DNA from: Prauserella alba
GTDB lineage: Bacteria; Actinomycetota; Actinomycetes; Mycobacteriales; Pseudonocardiaceae
Length of the DNA stretch: 64,000 bases
Reading direction: 5' to 3'
NCBI RefSeq assembly: GCF_024171735.1
Contig: NZ_JAMTCH010000004.1
Coordinates: 620,001-684,000, forward strand
Position 1 is the stretch's first letter; each line of letters starts with the position of its first letter. The notes under the pieces are model-generated. The model did not search any database, was not told the DNA's origin, and saw only the letters and a program-made list of their open reading frames with translations. The position numbers were made by a program, and so were the translations under genes. Positions 1 through 8,276 of this stretch are shown one piece after another.

Positions 1-133
1 GATCGCCGGGATGCGCCCCGTACCACAGTTCCGCCTCCGGATGCGGCGACGGGACAGGGCGGCCCAGCAGCTCCGGAATCGTCGTGCGGGACCCCCACGC
101 ATATGCCCGCACCGCGCCCTGCAGCAGCTCCAC
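1..133 (-). CDS. manA: Mannose-6-phosphate isomerase, N-terminal fragment (partial)
   Basis: The reverse strand reads from a GTG at 133 into the left edge, and the peptide begins VELLQGAVRAYAWGSRTTIP, the typical start of type I mannose-6-phosphate isomerases. These interconvert fructose-6-phosphate and mannose-6-phosphate in the cytoplasm and feed GDP-mannose synthesis. Only about 44 residues are present; the zinc site lies outside the window. GTG 133 was chosen because GGAG sits six bases upstream; an in-frame GTG at 145 is the alternative. It follows the TobH-like gene by 43 bases and probably belongs to the same operon as manB. Confidence 0.85.
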   Translation of the reverse strand, partial: MELLQGAVRAYAWGSRTTIPELLGRPVPSPHPEAELWYGAHPGD

Positions 134-176
134 GGTCAACTCCACTCCTCGCCGGCCTCGCCCGGCCGTGCCACCG

Positions 177-1271
177 TCACAGTGACAGCGGCGCGACGCG
201 GCCGGCTCCCCCGATGGTTCCAGCCGCGAGCCCCAGGTACACCGCAGCGAACTCGAATCGCAACGCCAGCACGGCGGCGCACGCGACGTCATCGGCGTCG
301 GCCAGCTCTTCCGCCGGGGCGAGGACGTCGGCCGTGGGCAGGGTCTCACCCACCCGGAGCCGCGCTTCGTCGGTCGCCGGGCCACTGCGCACCGACAACA
401 GCAGTGCGCGCGGGGGCGCGGCACCACTCACCTCGTCGAAATCCGGGTCGGCGAAGATGTCCCGCTCGTCACCCCCGCGGGCGGCCATCGCGTGCAGCGC
501 AGGACGGGCCAGCGCCTGGCGGTAATCGGACACGTCCGCGACGACCGCCGCGTGCGCCCCGAGCGCGTACGCCGCATGCTGCCCGACGGCCACGCCCGCA
601 TGGTCGAGCCCCCACAGCAGCGGCGTCCGGTCCGCGATCCGCAGCGCCAGCGACTTCGCCGGGTTGACGAACGCCTCGTGTTCGAGATGCCCGCGGGCCG
701 CCTCGTTGTCCAGCCGGTCCGCCAGGCCGTCGACGTCGGACACCAGCAGGCCGAGCGCACCCGCGGTGAGCAGACCCGTGGTCAGCGCACGCGGGAACGC
801 CAGCTCGGGCGGGCCGACCACCCGCGGCGACAGCACCAGGCCGCGGCCGGCCACGGCGGACGCAACAGGGCCGTCCGGTGGCGCCGACAGCACGACCGTC
901 GCGCCGTAGCGGGCCGCGCGTTCGAGCGACACCGCGAGGTCACGGTCGTACGGGTCGTCGGTGTGTGCCAGCACGACGTCGAGCGCCCCGATCCACGGCG
1001 GCACCGTGTCTGTCACCACCGCCGGCACCGGGCAGGCGGGCGCGAGCAGGGCCGTCAACAGTTGGGCCGCGCCGTGCCCTGCACCCGGCCGCACGATGAT
1101 CACCAGCGATCGGGGCCGCCCGATGTCCAGCCGTTCGGCCAGCTCCAGCTCCGTCGCGGCCTCGATCGTCGACCGCACCTGCGCACCGGCCATCGCGGCC
1201 GCGCGCAACACGCCACCCGTGTCGGCGTCGTCGAGCCGGCGCGGGTCGTCGAGCAGCGTGTCGTCAAGCAC
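177..1271 (-). CDS. TobH/SIS-type phosphosugar isomerase-like protein
   Basis: A 364-residue cytoplasmic protein related to the bifunctional phosphoglucose/phosphomannose isomerase family (SIS fold). In Mycobacterium a homologue (Rv3256c, often called TobH) lies in the same place between manA and manB. The N-terminal 60 residues lead into a repeated alpha/beta arrangement, with the Ala/Val-rich strands near residues 55-150 and 170-330 expected for paired SIS domains. The characteristic sugar-phosphate Ser/Thr motif is not obvious, so catalysis is uncertain. It starts with GTG and overlaps the Trm112-like gene by eight bases, which suggests translational coupling. The role is inferred from context: mannose activation for envelope glycans. 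Confidence 0.7.
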   Translation of the reverse strand: MLDDTLLDDPRRLDDADTGGVLRAAAMAGAQVRSTIEAATELELAERLDIGRPRSLVIIVRPGAGHGAAQLLTALLAPACPVPAVVTDTVPPWIGALDVVLAHTDDPYDRDLAVSLERAARYGATVVLSAPPDGPVASAVAGRGLVLSPRVVGPPELAFPRALTTGLLTAGALGLLVSDVDGLADRLDNEAARGHLEHEAFVNPAKSLALRIADRTPLLWGLDHAGVAVGQHAAYALGAHAAVVADVSDYRQALARPALHAMAARGGDERDIFADPDFDEVSGAAPPRALLLSVRSGPATDEARLRVGETLPTADVLAPAEELADADDVACAAVLALRFEFAAVYLGLAAGTIGGAGRVAPLSL

Positions 1272-1521
1272 TGCCGGCCCCGGAATCGCCGCCGGCCGGC
1301 GAATCGCCCGTGCCTGCGGTGTCGGCGGCCGGATCGCCGCCGTCGGCCTCGTCGAGCAACAGCACCGGAATGCCGTCCCGCACGGGGTACTGCCTGCCGC
1401 AGGACGTGCAGGTCAGCACGTCGGCGGCAGGGTCATCCGGCGAGCCGGCCGTCAGCGGGGCGTGGTCCGCCGACGGGCACGCGAGAATGTCGAGCAGTTG
1501 CGGATCGAGAGTGACGGCCAT
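1264..1521 (-). CDS. Trm112-family zinc-ribbon protein
   Basis: An 85-residue protein with the Trm112/YcaR-type core: LLDILACPSADHAPL near residues 9-23, a second cysteine pair CTSCGRQYPVRDGIPVLL near 38-55, and an acidic Gly/Ala tail. Family members are small zinc-binding partners of methyltransferases and other enzymes. The first pair is degenerate, with only one Cys before the CxxC, so zinc binding may be incomplete. The gene sits 88 bases after manB and overlaps the next gene. Its partner here is unknown; the TobH-like protein is an obvious candidate because the two are coupled. Confidence 0.8.
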   Translation of the reverse strand: MAVTLDPQLLDILACPSADHAPLTAGSPDDPAADVLTCTSCGRQYPVRDGIPVLLLDEADGGDPAADTAGTGDSPAGGDSGAGSA

Positions 1522-1609
1522 TTTTCCTATTTACCACGGTTGGCCCTCCTCCCGGAGGGCAGTCGAAAACTGTTCGTCCGCGGCCGGTCCGGTTTCCGCC
1601 GCGGACCGG

Positions 1610-2962
1610 TCAGGCACGGACGATGGCCAGCACCTCGTCGGTCAACGCCGCCACGGCCGCCTCGTCGGGCGCCTCGACGTTCAACCGAAGCAGCGGCTCG
1701 GTGTTCGACGCACGGAGGTTGAACCACCGGTCGCCGAAGTCGACGGTCAGCCCGTCCAGCTCGTCGACCGAGGCACCGTTGCGGCCCTGGTAGGCGTCCT
1801 TCACCGCGGCGACGCGGCCCGCCTGGTCCGCCACCGTCGAGTTGATCTCTCCGGACGCGGCGTAGCGCGAGTACCGCGCGGTCAGCTCAGACAGCGTGCC
1901 CGGCTGTTCGCCCAGCGCGGCGAGGACGTGCAGCGCAGCCAGCATGCCCGTGTCGGCGCGCCAGAAGTCGCGGAAGTAGTAGTGCGCAGAGTGCTCACCA
2001 CCGAACACCGCGCCCGTGCGCGCCATCTCGGCCTTGATGAACGAGTGGCCCACGCGGGTGCGGATCGCCGTGCCGCCCTGCTCGGCGACGATCTCCGGCA
2101 CGGCCTTCGACGTGATGAGGTTGTGAATGACGACCCCGCCCGGCTCCTTGGCCAGTTCCCGGGTCGCCACGAGCGCCGTGACCGCCGACGGAGACACCGG
2201 ATCACCGTTCTCGTCGACCACGAAACAGCGGTCGGCGTCGCCGTCGAAGGCCAGGCCGACGTCGGCACCGGTCTCACGCACCTTCGCCTGCAGGTCGACG
2301 AGGTTCTTCGGGTCCAGCGGGTTGGCCTCGTGGTTCGGGAAGGTGCCGTCGAGTTCGAAGTACATCGGTACGACCTCGATGGGCAGTCCCTCGAAAACGG
2401 TGGGCACCGTGTGGCCGCCCATGCCGTTGCCCGCGTCGACGACCACCTTCAACGGGCGGATCCCCGTCAGGTCGACGAGCGAGCGCAGATACTCGGCGTA
2501 CTCGGACAGCACGTCACGCTCGGTGATCGCGCCCGCCTGGCCCGCGAACTCCGGGACCCCGTGCTCGACCGTGTCGCGGATCTCCGCCAGGCCGGTGTCC
2601 TGGCCGACCGGCGCTGCCCCCGAACGGCAGAGCTTGATGCCGTTGTACTCCGCCGGGTTGTGGCTCGCGGTGAACATCGCACCCGGCATGGCCAGCTTGC
2701 CGGACGCGAAGTACAGCTCGTCGGTGCTGGCAAGGCCGATGGACACGACATCGAGTCCCTGCGACGTCACCCCCTCGGCGAAGGCGGACGCCAGCTCGGG
2801 CGACGAATCACGCATGTCGTGCCCGATCACCACCGACGGCGAGTCGGGCTTGATGAGCAGGGCGAACGCGGCACCGAAGTTCCGCACCAGGCCTGCATCC
2901 AGCTGGTCACCGACGACGCCACGAATGTCGTAGGCCTTCACGATGGCCGACAGGTCTGACAC
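1610..2962 (-). CDS. manB: Phosphomannomutase/phosphoglucomutase
   Basis: A 450-residue alpha-D-phosphohexomutase of usual length, converting mannose-6-phosphate to mannose-1-phosphate (and probably glucose phosphates) for GDP-mannose. All four active-site loops are visible: the phosphoserine loop FTASHNPAEYNG with catalytic Ser100, the metal loop DGDADR near 240, the sugar-specificity loop GEHSAHYYF near 325 (a Gly to Ala change against the common GEHSGHYY), and the phosphate loop RASNTEPLLRL near the C-terminus. It starts with GTG behind GGAG. It is the first gene of the manB / Trm112 / TobH-like / manA run. Confidence 0.95.
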   Translation of the reverse strand: MSDLSAIVKAYDIRGVVGDQLDAGLVRNFGAAFALLIKPDSPSVVIGHDMRDSSPELASAFAEGVTSQGLDVVSIGLASTDELYFASGKLAMPGAMFTASHNPAEYNGIKLCRSGAAPVGQDTGLAEIRDTVEHGVPEFAGQAGAITERDVLSEYAEYLRSLVDLTGIRPLKVVVDAGNGMGGHTVPTVFEGLPIEVVPMYFELDGTFPNHEANPLDPKNLVDLQAKVRETGADVGLAFDGDADRCFVVDENGDPVSPSAVTALVATRELAKEPGGVVIHNLITSKAVPEIVAEQGGTAIRTRVGHSFIKAEMARTGAVFGGEHSAHYYFRDFWRADTGMLAALHVLAALGEQPGTLSELTARYSRYAASGEINSTVADQAGRVAAVKDAYQGRNGASVDELDGLTVDFGDRWFNLRASNTEPLLRLNVEAPDEAAVAALTDEVLAIVRA

Positions 2963-3166
2963 GCCTCACTCCCAGATCATCCGATTGGTGACTCCCCAGA
3001 GCCTGAAATACCGCCCCGGAGCCTACCCATTCGCCCGATCAACCCAACGCAGCGGTAACGACACCCGGACGGAATCACTGAGCGTGTCGCACCGGTGACG
3101 GGATCGCCCGGCCCGGCCGGACTGCGCACACCGCTACCGGCGGGCGCCGACGTCGCCCCGCCGCAG

Positions 3167-3559
3167 TCAGGCGTGACCGGGAAGAACACGGAGATGTCCG
3201 CGCCTTCCGGGTTCCGTACCCGTCGTCCCCATCGCACCCGGTTCCCCGGAACGGTCCGACACCGCGGCCGGCTGCTCGGCCGGCTCCGGACGGCCCGCCT
3301 CACGCACCGCCTCCGCCAACGCCGTCAACTCGTCGACCGTCGGCTCAGGAGGCGAGAACTCCCCCTCGTGCCGCACGACCTCCCAGCCGCGCGGGACGGT
3401 CAACCGCATCGCGTGCGCCTCACACAGGTCGTAGGAATGCGGCTCGGACGACGTCGCGAGCGGGCCGACCACAGCGGTCGAGTCACCATAGGCGTAGGTC
3501 AGCGTAGCGACAGCGGGCTCATGACAGCCCGTCCGCGAACACTTCCGTACGCTCCGCAC
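3167..3559 (-). CDS. DUF3499-family protein
   Basis: A 130-residue actinobacterial protein matching the DUF3499 pattern: an N-terminal CSRTGC motif (Cys7 and Cys12) followed by YDLCEAHA near residues 44-51, giving a Cys/His set that could hold a zinc ion, then a Pro/Glu-rich tail. The homologue in Mycobacterium (Rv3258c) is also upstream of manB. Function is unknown. It starts with GTG; no strong ribosome-binding site is present. The gene lies 204 bases before manB on the same strand, and the spacer between them holds no gene that I can see. Confidence 0.8.
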   Translation of the reverse strand: MRSVRKCSRTGCHEPAVATLTYAYGDSTAVVGPLATSSEPHSYDLCEAHAMRLTVPRGWEVVRHEGEFSPPEPTVDELTALAEAVREAGRPEPAEQPAAVSDRSGEPGAMGTTGTEPGRRGHLRVLPGHA

Positions 3560-3819
3560 GGTTGATCACGATAGCCCCTCATCCCACGAGAGGGGTAGCT
3601 GACACGCCCGCCCACCCGTCGCCCGCCACCACCATCTCGGCGGTGCCGGAGCTGAGGGGTGGGCGGGTACGTACCCGGGCAGTCCCTGCGACACGGCGGC
3701 AGCCCCTGCGCAGTAGGCGACCCACTCGTCGGTGGCCGGGCTCGGGTACCCGTGTCTCGCTGGTCGGCCTGCGGCGTGGTTCGCCGAGAAGGTTGGTGCG
3801 GCGCGGGCGGGCAGATAGG

Positions 3820-3825
3820 TACCCT
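3820..3825 (+). promoter_or_regulatory. Candidate -10 box for a leaderless transcript
   Basis: TACCCT fits the TANNNT -10 pattern and ends seven bases before GTG 3833, so transcription would begin at or next to the start codon. No ribosome-binding site precedes that GTG. The rest of the 3560-3832 divergent spacer shows no gene. Confidence 0.4.
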
Positions 3826-3832
3826 TGGCCCG

Positions 3833-4303
3833 GTGACGACGGCTCGAGGTGCACGGTTTCGACGGCGTATGCGACGCGACCGCCACGGGCGGGGCCTCCG
3901 CGGCCCGCTGTATCCGGCCAGCCTGCCCGCGGCGTCGAGTCCCGCCGAGCGGTTCGACTCGCTGGTGCTGGACGCACTCGAACCCATCGAAGGCCGCTGG
4001 CGCAGCGAACTGACCAAGCTCGACGTCGCTGTCGACGACGTGCCCGAGGTCAAGGACGGCCCACCCGGCACCGTCGACGAAGGGGTGCTGCACGACGGCG
4101 CCGTTCCGCTGTCACGGCTGGTCCCGGCGGGCGTCGACCGTTCGGGCTTGCCGACCCGGGCGCGCATCGTGCTCTACCGCAGGCCGCTCGAAGCACGTGC
4201 CCAGGACCCCTCGGATCTGGCCGACCTGGTGCACGACGTGCTCGTCGAACAGATCGCCGCCTACATCGGCGTGGAACCGGACATCATCGACGGCGGCCAC
4301 TGA
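3833..4303 (+). CDS. Rv3259-like protein of the zincin-type metallopeptidase family, HExxH missing
   Basis: A 156-residue protein similar to Mycobacterium Rv3259, which lies in the same spot opposite DUF3499. The family is usually annotated as a minimal zincin metallopeptidase with an HExxH helix near the C-terminus. Here the matching stretch reads VHDVLVEQIAAYIGV: the first Glu position is kept as VEQ, but both catalytic histidines are absent. Proteolysis is therefore unlikely. Conserved features include RFDSLVLDALEPIE near residues 38-51 and TRARIVLYRRPLE near 107-119. The GTG start is supported by the leaderless-type promoter; the reading frame stays open upstream to 3659. Confidence 0.75.
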   Translation: MTTARGARFRRRMRRDRHGRGLRGPLYPASLPAASSPAERFDSLVLDALEPIEGRWRSELTKLDVAVDDVPEVKDGPPGTVDEGVLHDGAVPLSRLVPAGVDRSGLPTRARIVLYRRPLEARAQDPSDLADLVHDVLVEQIAAYIGVEPDIIDGGH

Positions 4304-4309
4304 GCCGGA

Positions 4310-6502
4310 TCACGGGCGCCGGCGTCCGCCGCTTCCCGGGACCGCCGTGAGCGCCGCGAACAGCAGCGCGGCCACGCTGACGAGCAGGAACACCGAGTGC
4401 CACGGCGCGGTGTAGCGGACCACGACCTCCGATTCCGACTCCGGAACCGCCACCGACACCTGGTGTCCCCACGCGGGCGTGATCGGCACCGGTTCGCCGT
4501 CGACCGTGGCGCTCCATCCCGGTTCGTACTCCGCGGCCAGAACCAGGAGCCTGCCGCCGGGACCTTCGGAGACACGAACCCGCGCTTCGGGCAGCCGCGC
4601 ATCCACCGGAGCGATCGCCGAACCGCGCATGAGCTCGTCGTTCGGGGCGCTGCCGCTGACCGCGCGGTGCGCCTGTTCGGGGGACACGAGTGTGACCTGA
4701 CCGGCCTCCGGTGTCAGGCGGAGCACCGTCCGGCCGTCGGAGGTCGACGGCGCGGGACGAACGAGCTCGCTCGCGTCGCGGCGCAGCGCGTCGCCGCTCT
4801 CCCCCGGCGGCAGCACGACGAGCTCGACACCGGCCGCCGCTGCGTTCGTGACGGCGTCGCGGGAACCACCGAGCAACCCGTTGCGCCAGCCTTCGAGCCG
4901 CTCGGCCATACCTCCGACGGGTGCGAGCGCGTCGTCCCCGAACTGCGGAGTGCGCCCGGCAGCCAACCGGTCCGGCACCGGCCCGCCCGGGCCGTCGTGG
5001 CCGAGGACCAGCACTCCACGTCCATTGTCGTCGAGGTCCTCGTCGAGGGCAGCGGGCAGCCGGACACCACCACCGGTGCGCACCTCACCGGCCACGCCGA
5101 GGAAAGCGGCCGTCGCCAGCACGGCCAGCGTGACCGCCGCACCGCCGAGCAGCGCGGCCCGCGGCGCACCGCCTCCTGCACCGCCATCCGCACCGCCTCC
5201 CGCACCGCGACGAGCGCCGAGCACGAGCGCGACGAGACCTGCGGTGACGATGACCAGCGGCGCCCCGGCGTATCCCGGCATCGGCCCACCGCCGGTGACC
5301 GGCTCGGCCCGCACGAGCTGTGTCACGGCCACGCCGGCGCAGCCGATCACCACCAGCATCGCCCCAGCGGCCATCCGCGCGGACGCCGCGGTGACGACGG
5401 CGGCCACGGCGACGACCACCAGCACGAGCCCCAGGGGCGCCCCACCCGACGGATGCAAGCCGGCCAGGCCTGCCACGGACACCGCGTCCGCCGGTCCGGT
5501 GAGCCCGTGCAGCAGCAACTCCGGATGCGTGACGAGCGTCGGCAACCACGGCAGGGCCAGCGCGAGCGGCAGCAACACCACCATGACCAGCGCCGACAGC
5601 CCCTTCCACGACCGCCCACCGGGAACGGGCAACGCCACGAACGCGACGATCAGTCCTGCCAGCACCATGCCGTAGGCGATCGGGGAGAACACGCCGATCA
5701 GCGCCATACCCAGCCCGCACCACGCGCCGAGCGGCAGTCTGCGCATGTCGCCGCTGGTCAGCAGCGACGCGATTCCGGCGACGACCGCGGGCAACGCGAT
5801 GTGGACGACCACCACACCGATCCGCCCCGACGCGCCCGCGTCGATCGAGGCGGGCGCGAGCGCATAGGCGGCGGCCGCACCCGCGCGAACCCACCGGCCC
5901 GCGTTGAGGCGCCGGGTCGCCGCATACGCGACGAGCGCCGACGCGGGGAGGTCGAACAGCAGCAGCAGTGACACGGCCGCGGCAGGTCCACCCAGCACGG
6001 CACCTGCCGTACCCAGCACGGCCAGCGCGGGCGAGCCTGCACTCGTCGTGCCGCCTGCCACGCCGTGCCACGCGTCGAGGTAGGCCGACCACACCGCGCC
6101 GAGGTCACCGACGGGCAGTAGCGCACCACCCGCGAGCTCGAGGCCGAGCCGGTCCGCAGCCACCCCGTTGAGCAACAATGACAACCCGGCCAGCGACACG
6201 GCCAGCACGGTCGGAGGTGCCGTCAGGAATCGCCGCAACGCGGAGCCGACCGGCCGAGCCGAGGACGAGGAGTGATCCGGCGACGGTGTGCCGTCCGCGT
6301 CGACCGGCTCGTCGCCGCCGGCTGCCACGTCCGCTGCCGTGTCGCCGGCTGCCGTGTCGCCACCGGCGGCTGCCGCACCGTCCGAATCGGACGCACCGTC
6401 CGGCTCGATCTCGTGCTGATCGACCTCGTCCCGCCCGGCACGGGAACCGTCGGATTCGGGGCCGTCGGATTCGGCGGGTCCGGACTGCGATGTTCGGGGC
6501 AC
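4310..6502 (-). CDS. Large membrane protein resembling the C-terminal half of an actinobacterial GT2 fusion
   Basis: 730 residues: a low-complexity acidic Asp/Ala/Gly tail (about 1-85), 11-13 hydrophobic segments (about 95-460), then a soluble extracytoplasmic domain (about 465-705) and a last membrane helix (about 703-722). From residue 90 it looks like the membrane half of very large actinobacterial proteins that begin with a family 2 glycosyltransferase, judged by phrases such as AYLDAWHGVAGG and the terminal EYEPGWSATVDGEPV. No glycosyltransferase domain is present, and whiB2 ends 190 bases upstream. GTG 6502 has GGAG seven bases before it, so the short form looks genuine. Probably envelope glycan or arabinan related, by inference only. 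Confidence 0.7.
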   Translation of the reverse strand: MPRTSQSGPAESDGPESDGSRAGRDEVDQHEIEPDGASDSDGAAAAGGDTAAGDTAADVAAGGDEPVDADGTPSPDHSSSSARPVGSALRRFLTAPPTVLAVSLAGLSLLLNGVAADRLGLELAGGALLPVGDLGAVWSAYLDAWHGVAGGTTSAGSPALAVLGTAGAVLGGPAAAVSLLLLFDLPASALVAYAATRRLNAGRWVRAGAAAAYALAPASIDAGASGRIGVVVVHIALPAVVAGIASLLTSGDMRRLPLGAWCGLGMALIGVFSPIAYGMVLAGLIVAFVALPVPGGRSWKGLSALVMVVLLPLALALPWLPTLVTHPELLLHGLTGPADAVSVAGLAGLHPSGGAPLGLVLVVVAVAAVVTAASARMAAGAMLVVIGCAGVAVTQLVRAEPVTGGGPMPGYAGAPLVIVTAGLVALVLGARRGAGGGADGGAGGGAPRAALLGGAAVTLAVLATAAFLGVAGEVRTGGGVRLPAALDEDLDDNGRGVLVLGHDGPGGPVPDRLAAGRTPQFGDDALAPVGGMAERLEGWRNGLLGGSRDAVTNAAAAGVELVVLPPGESGDALRRDASELVRPAPSTSDGRTVLRLTPEAGQVTLVSPEQAHRAVSGSAPNDELMRGSAIAPVDARLPEARVRVSEGPGGRLLVLAAEYEPGWSATVDGEPVPITPAWGHQVSVAVPESESEVVVRYTAPWHSVFLLVSVAALLFAALTAVPGSGGRRRP

Positions 6503-6693
6503 TCAGTCACTCCGGGGCTCGAGGGTCACCAGCGCGGGAGGACCACCGGCGCGGGGAGATCACCGGCCGCAGCGAATGACCGGTAGCGACGTCAGCATGT
6601 GAACGTCACAGGTTCCCGCACCGGGCTCGCCCTTCTCGCGCACACTCGCGTGCGCACGCTACGCCTGCCCGTGAGAGTGAGTGTCGAGCACCG

Positions 6694-7017
6694 TCAGACG
6701 GCGCGCTTCTTCAGCTTGCGGCGCTCCCGTTCGGACAGTCCGCCCCAGATGCCGAAGCGCTCGTCGTGTGCCAGTGCATACTCGAGGCAGTCGTCCTTGA
6801 CCTCGCAGCCCTGGCAGATCCGCTTGGCCTCGCGCGTCGAGCCGCCCTTCTCCGGGAAGAACGCCTCCGGGTCGGTCTGCGCGCAGAGTGCACGTTCCTG
6901 CCACTCCTGCTCTTCGGTGACGTCGAGCAGCTCTGCGAGAGCCTCGAATTCGCCGTCTGCCTGAGCCGCCCGGTCCACCGGCCGCCCCCGCTCGGTTCCC
7001 GTCATGTCCAACCGCAC
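6694..7017 (-). CDS. whiB2: WhiB2/WhmD-type iron-sulfur transcription regulator
   Basis: A 107-residue WhiB protein. The four Fe-S ligands are Cys45, Cys68, Cys71 and Cys77 (C-x22-C-x2-C-x5-C), followed by the GIWGGLSERERRKLKKRAV turn and basic tail that contacts sigma factor and DNA. Its position next to the manB block matches whiB2/whmD in Mycobacterium, where it is needed for septation and division. The start was placed at GTG 7017 because AGGAGG lies five bases upstream; an in-frame GTG at 7041 would add eight residues. The long divergent spacer upstream holds two palindromes. Confidence 0.93.
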   Translation of the reverse strand: MRLDMTGTERGRPVDRAAQADGEFEALAELLDVTEEQEWQERALCAQTDPEAFFPEKGGSTREAKRICQGCEVKDDCLEYALAHDERFGIWGGLSERERRKLKKRAV

Positions 7018-7081
7018 GTCCGCCTCCTCGCTTCCACGCACTCCCAGGCTGGCGGTGTTCGTCCCCTGAGCCCGTCAGACC

Positions 7082-7098
7082 GGTTCGCAGTGCGAACC
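7082..7098. promoter_or_regulatory. 17-bp perfect palindrome upstream of whiB2
   Basis: GGTTCGCAGTGCGAACC has perfect 8-bp arms around a single central base and lies 65 bases upstream of the whiB2 start. Symmetry and position suggest a dimeric regulator site; the protein is unknown. The 7018-7426 spacer between whiB2 and the M50 gene otherwise holds no gene. Confidence 0.5.
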
Positions 7099-7143
7099 TG
7101 CCCTGCACTGCCCCCCTTCGGCAGCGAATGACATCAATGTGAT

Positions 7144-7155
7144 TACACCTGTGTA
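7144..7155. promoter_or_regulatory. Second inverted repeat in the whiB2 upstream region
   Basis: TACACCTGTGTA has 5-bp arms around CT, inside a locally AT-richer stretch 127-138 bases from the whiB2 start. It could be part of the promoter or a second operator. Short arms make chance occurrence possible. Confidence 0.3.
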
Positions 7156-7426
7156 GTGCGACGAGGTCAAGCGGAGTAGCGAGGATGGGGGATAGATCGC
7201 GGCCGTTTGGCAAGCGGACACGCCGAGGGAACCACACGCCGATCTCACACCTGGTTTCCGTGCCCGATCCCACCACGTCGAACGCGACGCGTCGACCGGG
7301 CGGCACCGATCGGCGGACGGCTGGACCGGACCACCGGGCGCCGCCCTGCCGGTCACATACCCGGCCCGCCACCGACTCCGCACGCCACTTACAAGGGCCG
7401 TGCACCCGGTGCGCGAGGATGGGCAC

Positions 7427-8209
7427 GTGCAACGTTCAGTGGTCCGGCCCAGCCCGCTCTTCTACGCCCTGCTCGCCGCCACCGCCGTCGGCGGTGTGCT
7501 CTGTGCACTGTTCCCGCCGCTGTCGGTCAACCTCGGCGGCGTCGACCGCGACGTCGTCGGCACGCTCGGCATCGTCGTGCTCGTCCTCGGCGGCTGGGCG
7601 GTATCGCTGACACTGCACGAGTTCGGTCACGCGATCGTGGCCTACCGCGGCGGTGACAGGGAGGTGGCACTCAAGGGCTACCTGTCGATGGACATCCGCC
7701 ACTACACCGATCCGGTGCTCTCGCTGGTGCTGCCACTGATCATCCTCGCCATCGGCGGCATCCCGCTCCCCGGCGGCGCGGTGTGGATCAACCGCTGGGC
7801 GCTGCGCTCCCGCAAGGTGTCGTCGTGGGTGTCTCTCGCGGGCCCGCTGAGCAACCTCGTGCTGGGCGTCCTGCTGACGCTCGTGGTGGTGCTCGTGCCC
7901 ATGCCAGCCGGGCTCGGGATCGGCCTGTCCTACCTGGCGTCGGTGCAGATCCTGGCGTTCGTGCTGAACATCCTCCCCGTGCCGGGACTGGACGGCTACG
8001 GCGCGATCGAGCCGTACCTGTCGCCGCAGGCGCGCGAGTTCGGCGCGAAGGCCCGGCCGTGGGCCCCGCTGGTGCTGTTCGCCTTCATCATCGCCGTGCC
8101 GGGCGTGAGCGCAGCGCTGTGGGACGTCACGGGCGCCATCTTCGGCGCGGTCGGCGGCAGCGACATCGCCGCGCAGCTCGGCCAGCTGGCGTTCATGTTC
8201 TGGCGCTGA
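7427..8209 (+). CDS. Site-2 protease family (M50) membrane metalloprotease
   Basis: A 260-residue polytopic protein of the Rv-type M50 family. The zinc motif HEFGH is at 64-68 inside the second hydrophobic segment, and the third ligand motif NILPVPGLDGYG is near 181-192. About six hydrophobic segments are seen; no PDZ domain is present, so it is the short form. It probably cuts substrates within the membrane, targets unknown. GTG 7427 was chosen over an in-frame start at 7400 because GAGGAT precedes it; neither is decisive. It is convergent with the next gene. Confidence 0.85.
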   Translation: MQRSVVRPSPLFYALLAATAVGGVLCALFPPLSVNLGGVDRDVVGTLGIVVLVLGGWAVSLTLHEFGHAIVAYRGGDREVALKGYLSMDIRHYTDPVLSLVLPLIILAIGGIPLPGGAVWINRWALRSRKVSSWVSLAGPLSNLVLGVLLTLVVVLVPMPAGLGIGLSYLASVQILAFVLNILPVPGLDGYGAIEPYLSPQAREFGAKARPWAPLVLFAFIIAVPGVSAALWDVTGAIFGAVGGSDIAAQLGQLAFMFWR

Positions 8210-8245
8210 TCCGCCCTGGACGGGGAACCCGCCTCGCGGCTCGTG

Positions 8246-8275
8246 CGACCGGCCAGTCCGGTTCGCTGCCGGTCG
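8246..8275. terminator. Hairpin between convergent genes
   Basis: CGACCGGC at 8246-8253 pairs perfectly with GCCGGTCG at 8268-8275 around a 14-base loop, between the stop codons of the convergent M50 gene and the 8277-9086 gene. There is no T-run, as is common in actinomycetes. It could serve either strand. Confidence 0.4.
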
Positions 8276-8276
8276 G

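Noticed and set aside
2963-3166. Small gene between DUF3499 and manB
   Set aside because: The open frames there are low in any recognisable pattern and lack a ribosome-binding site.
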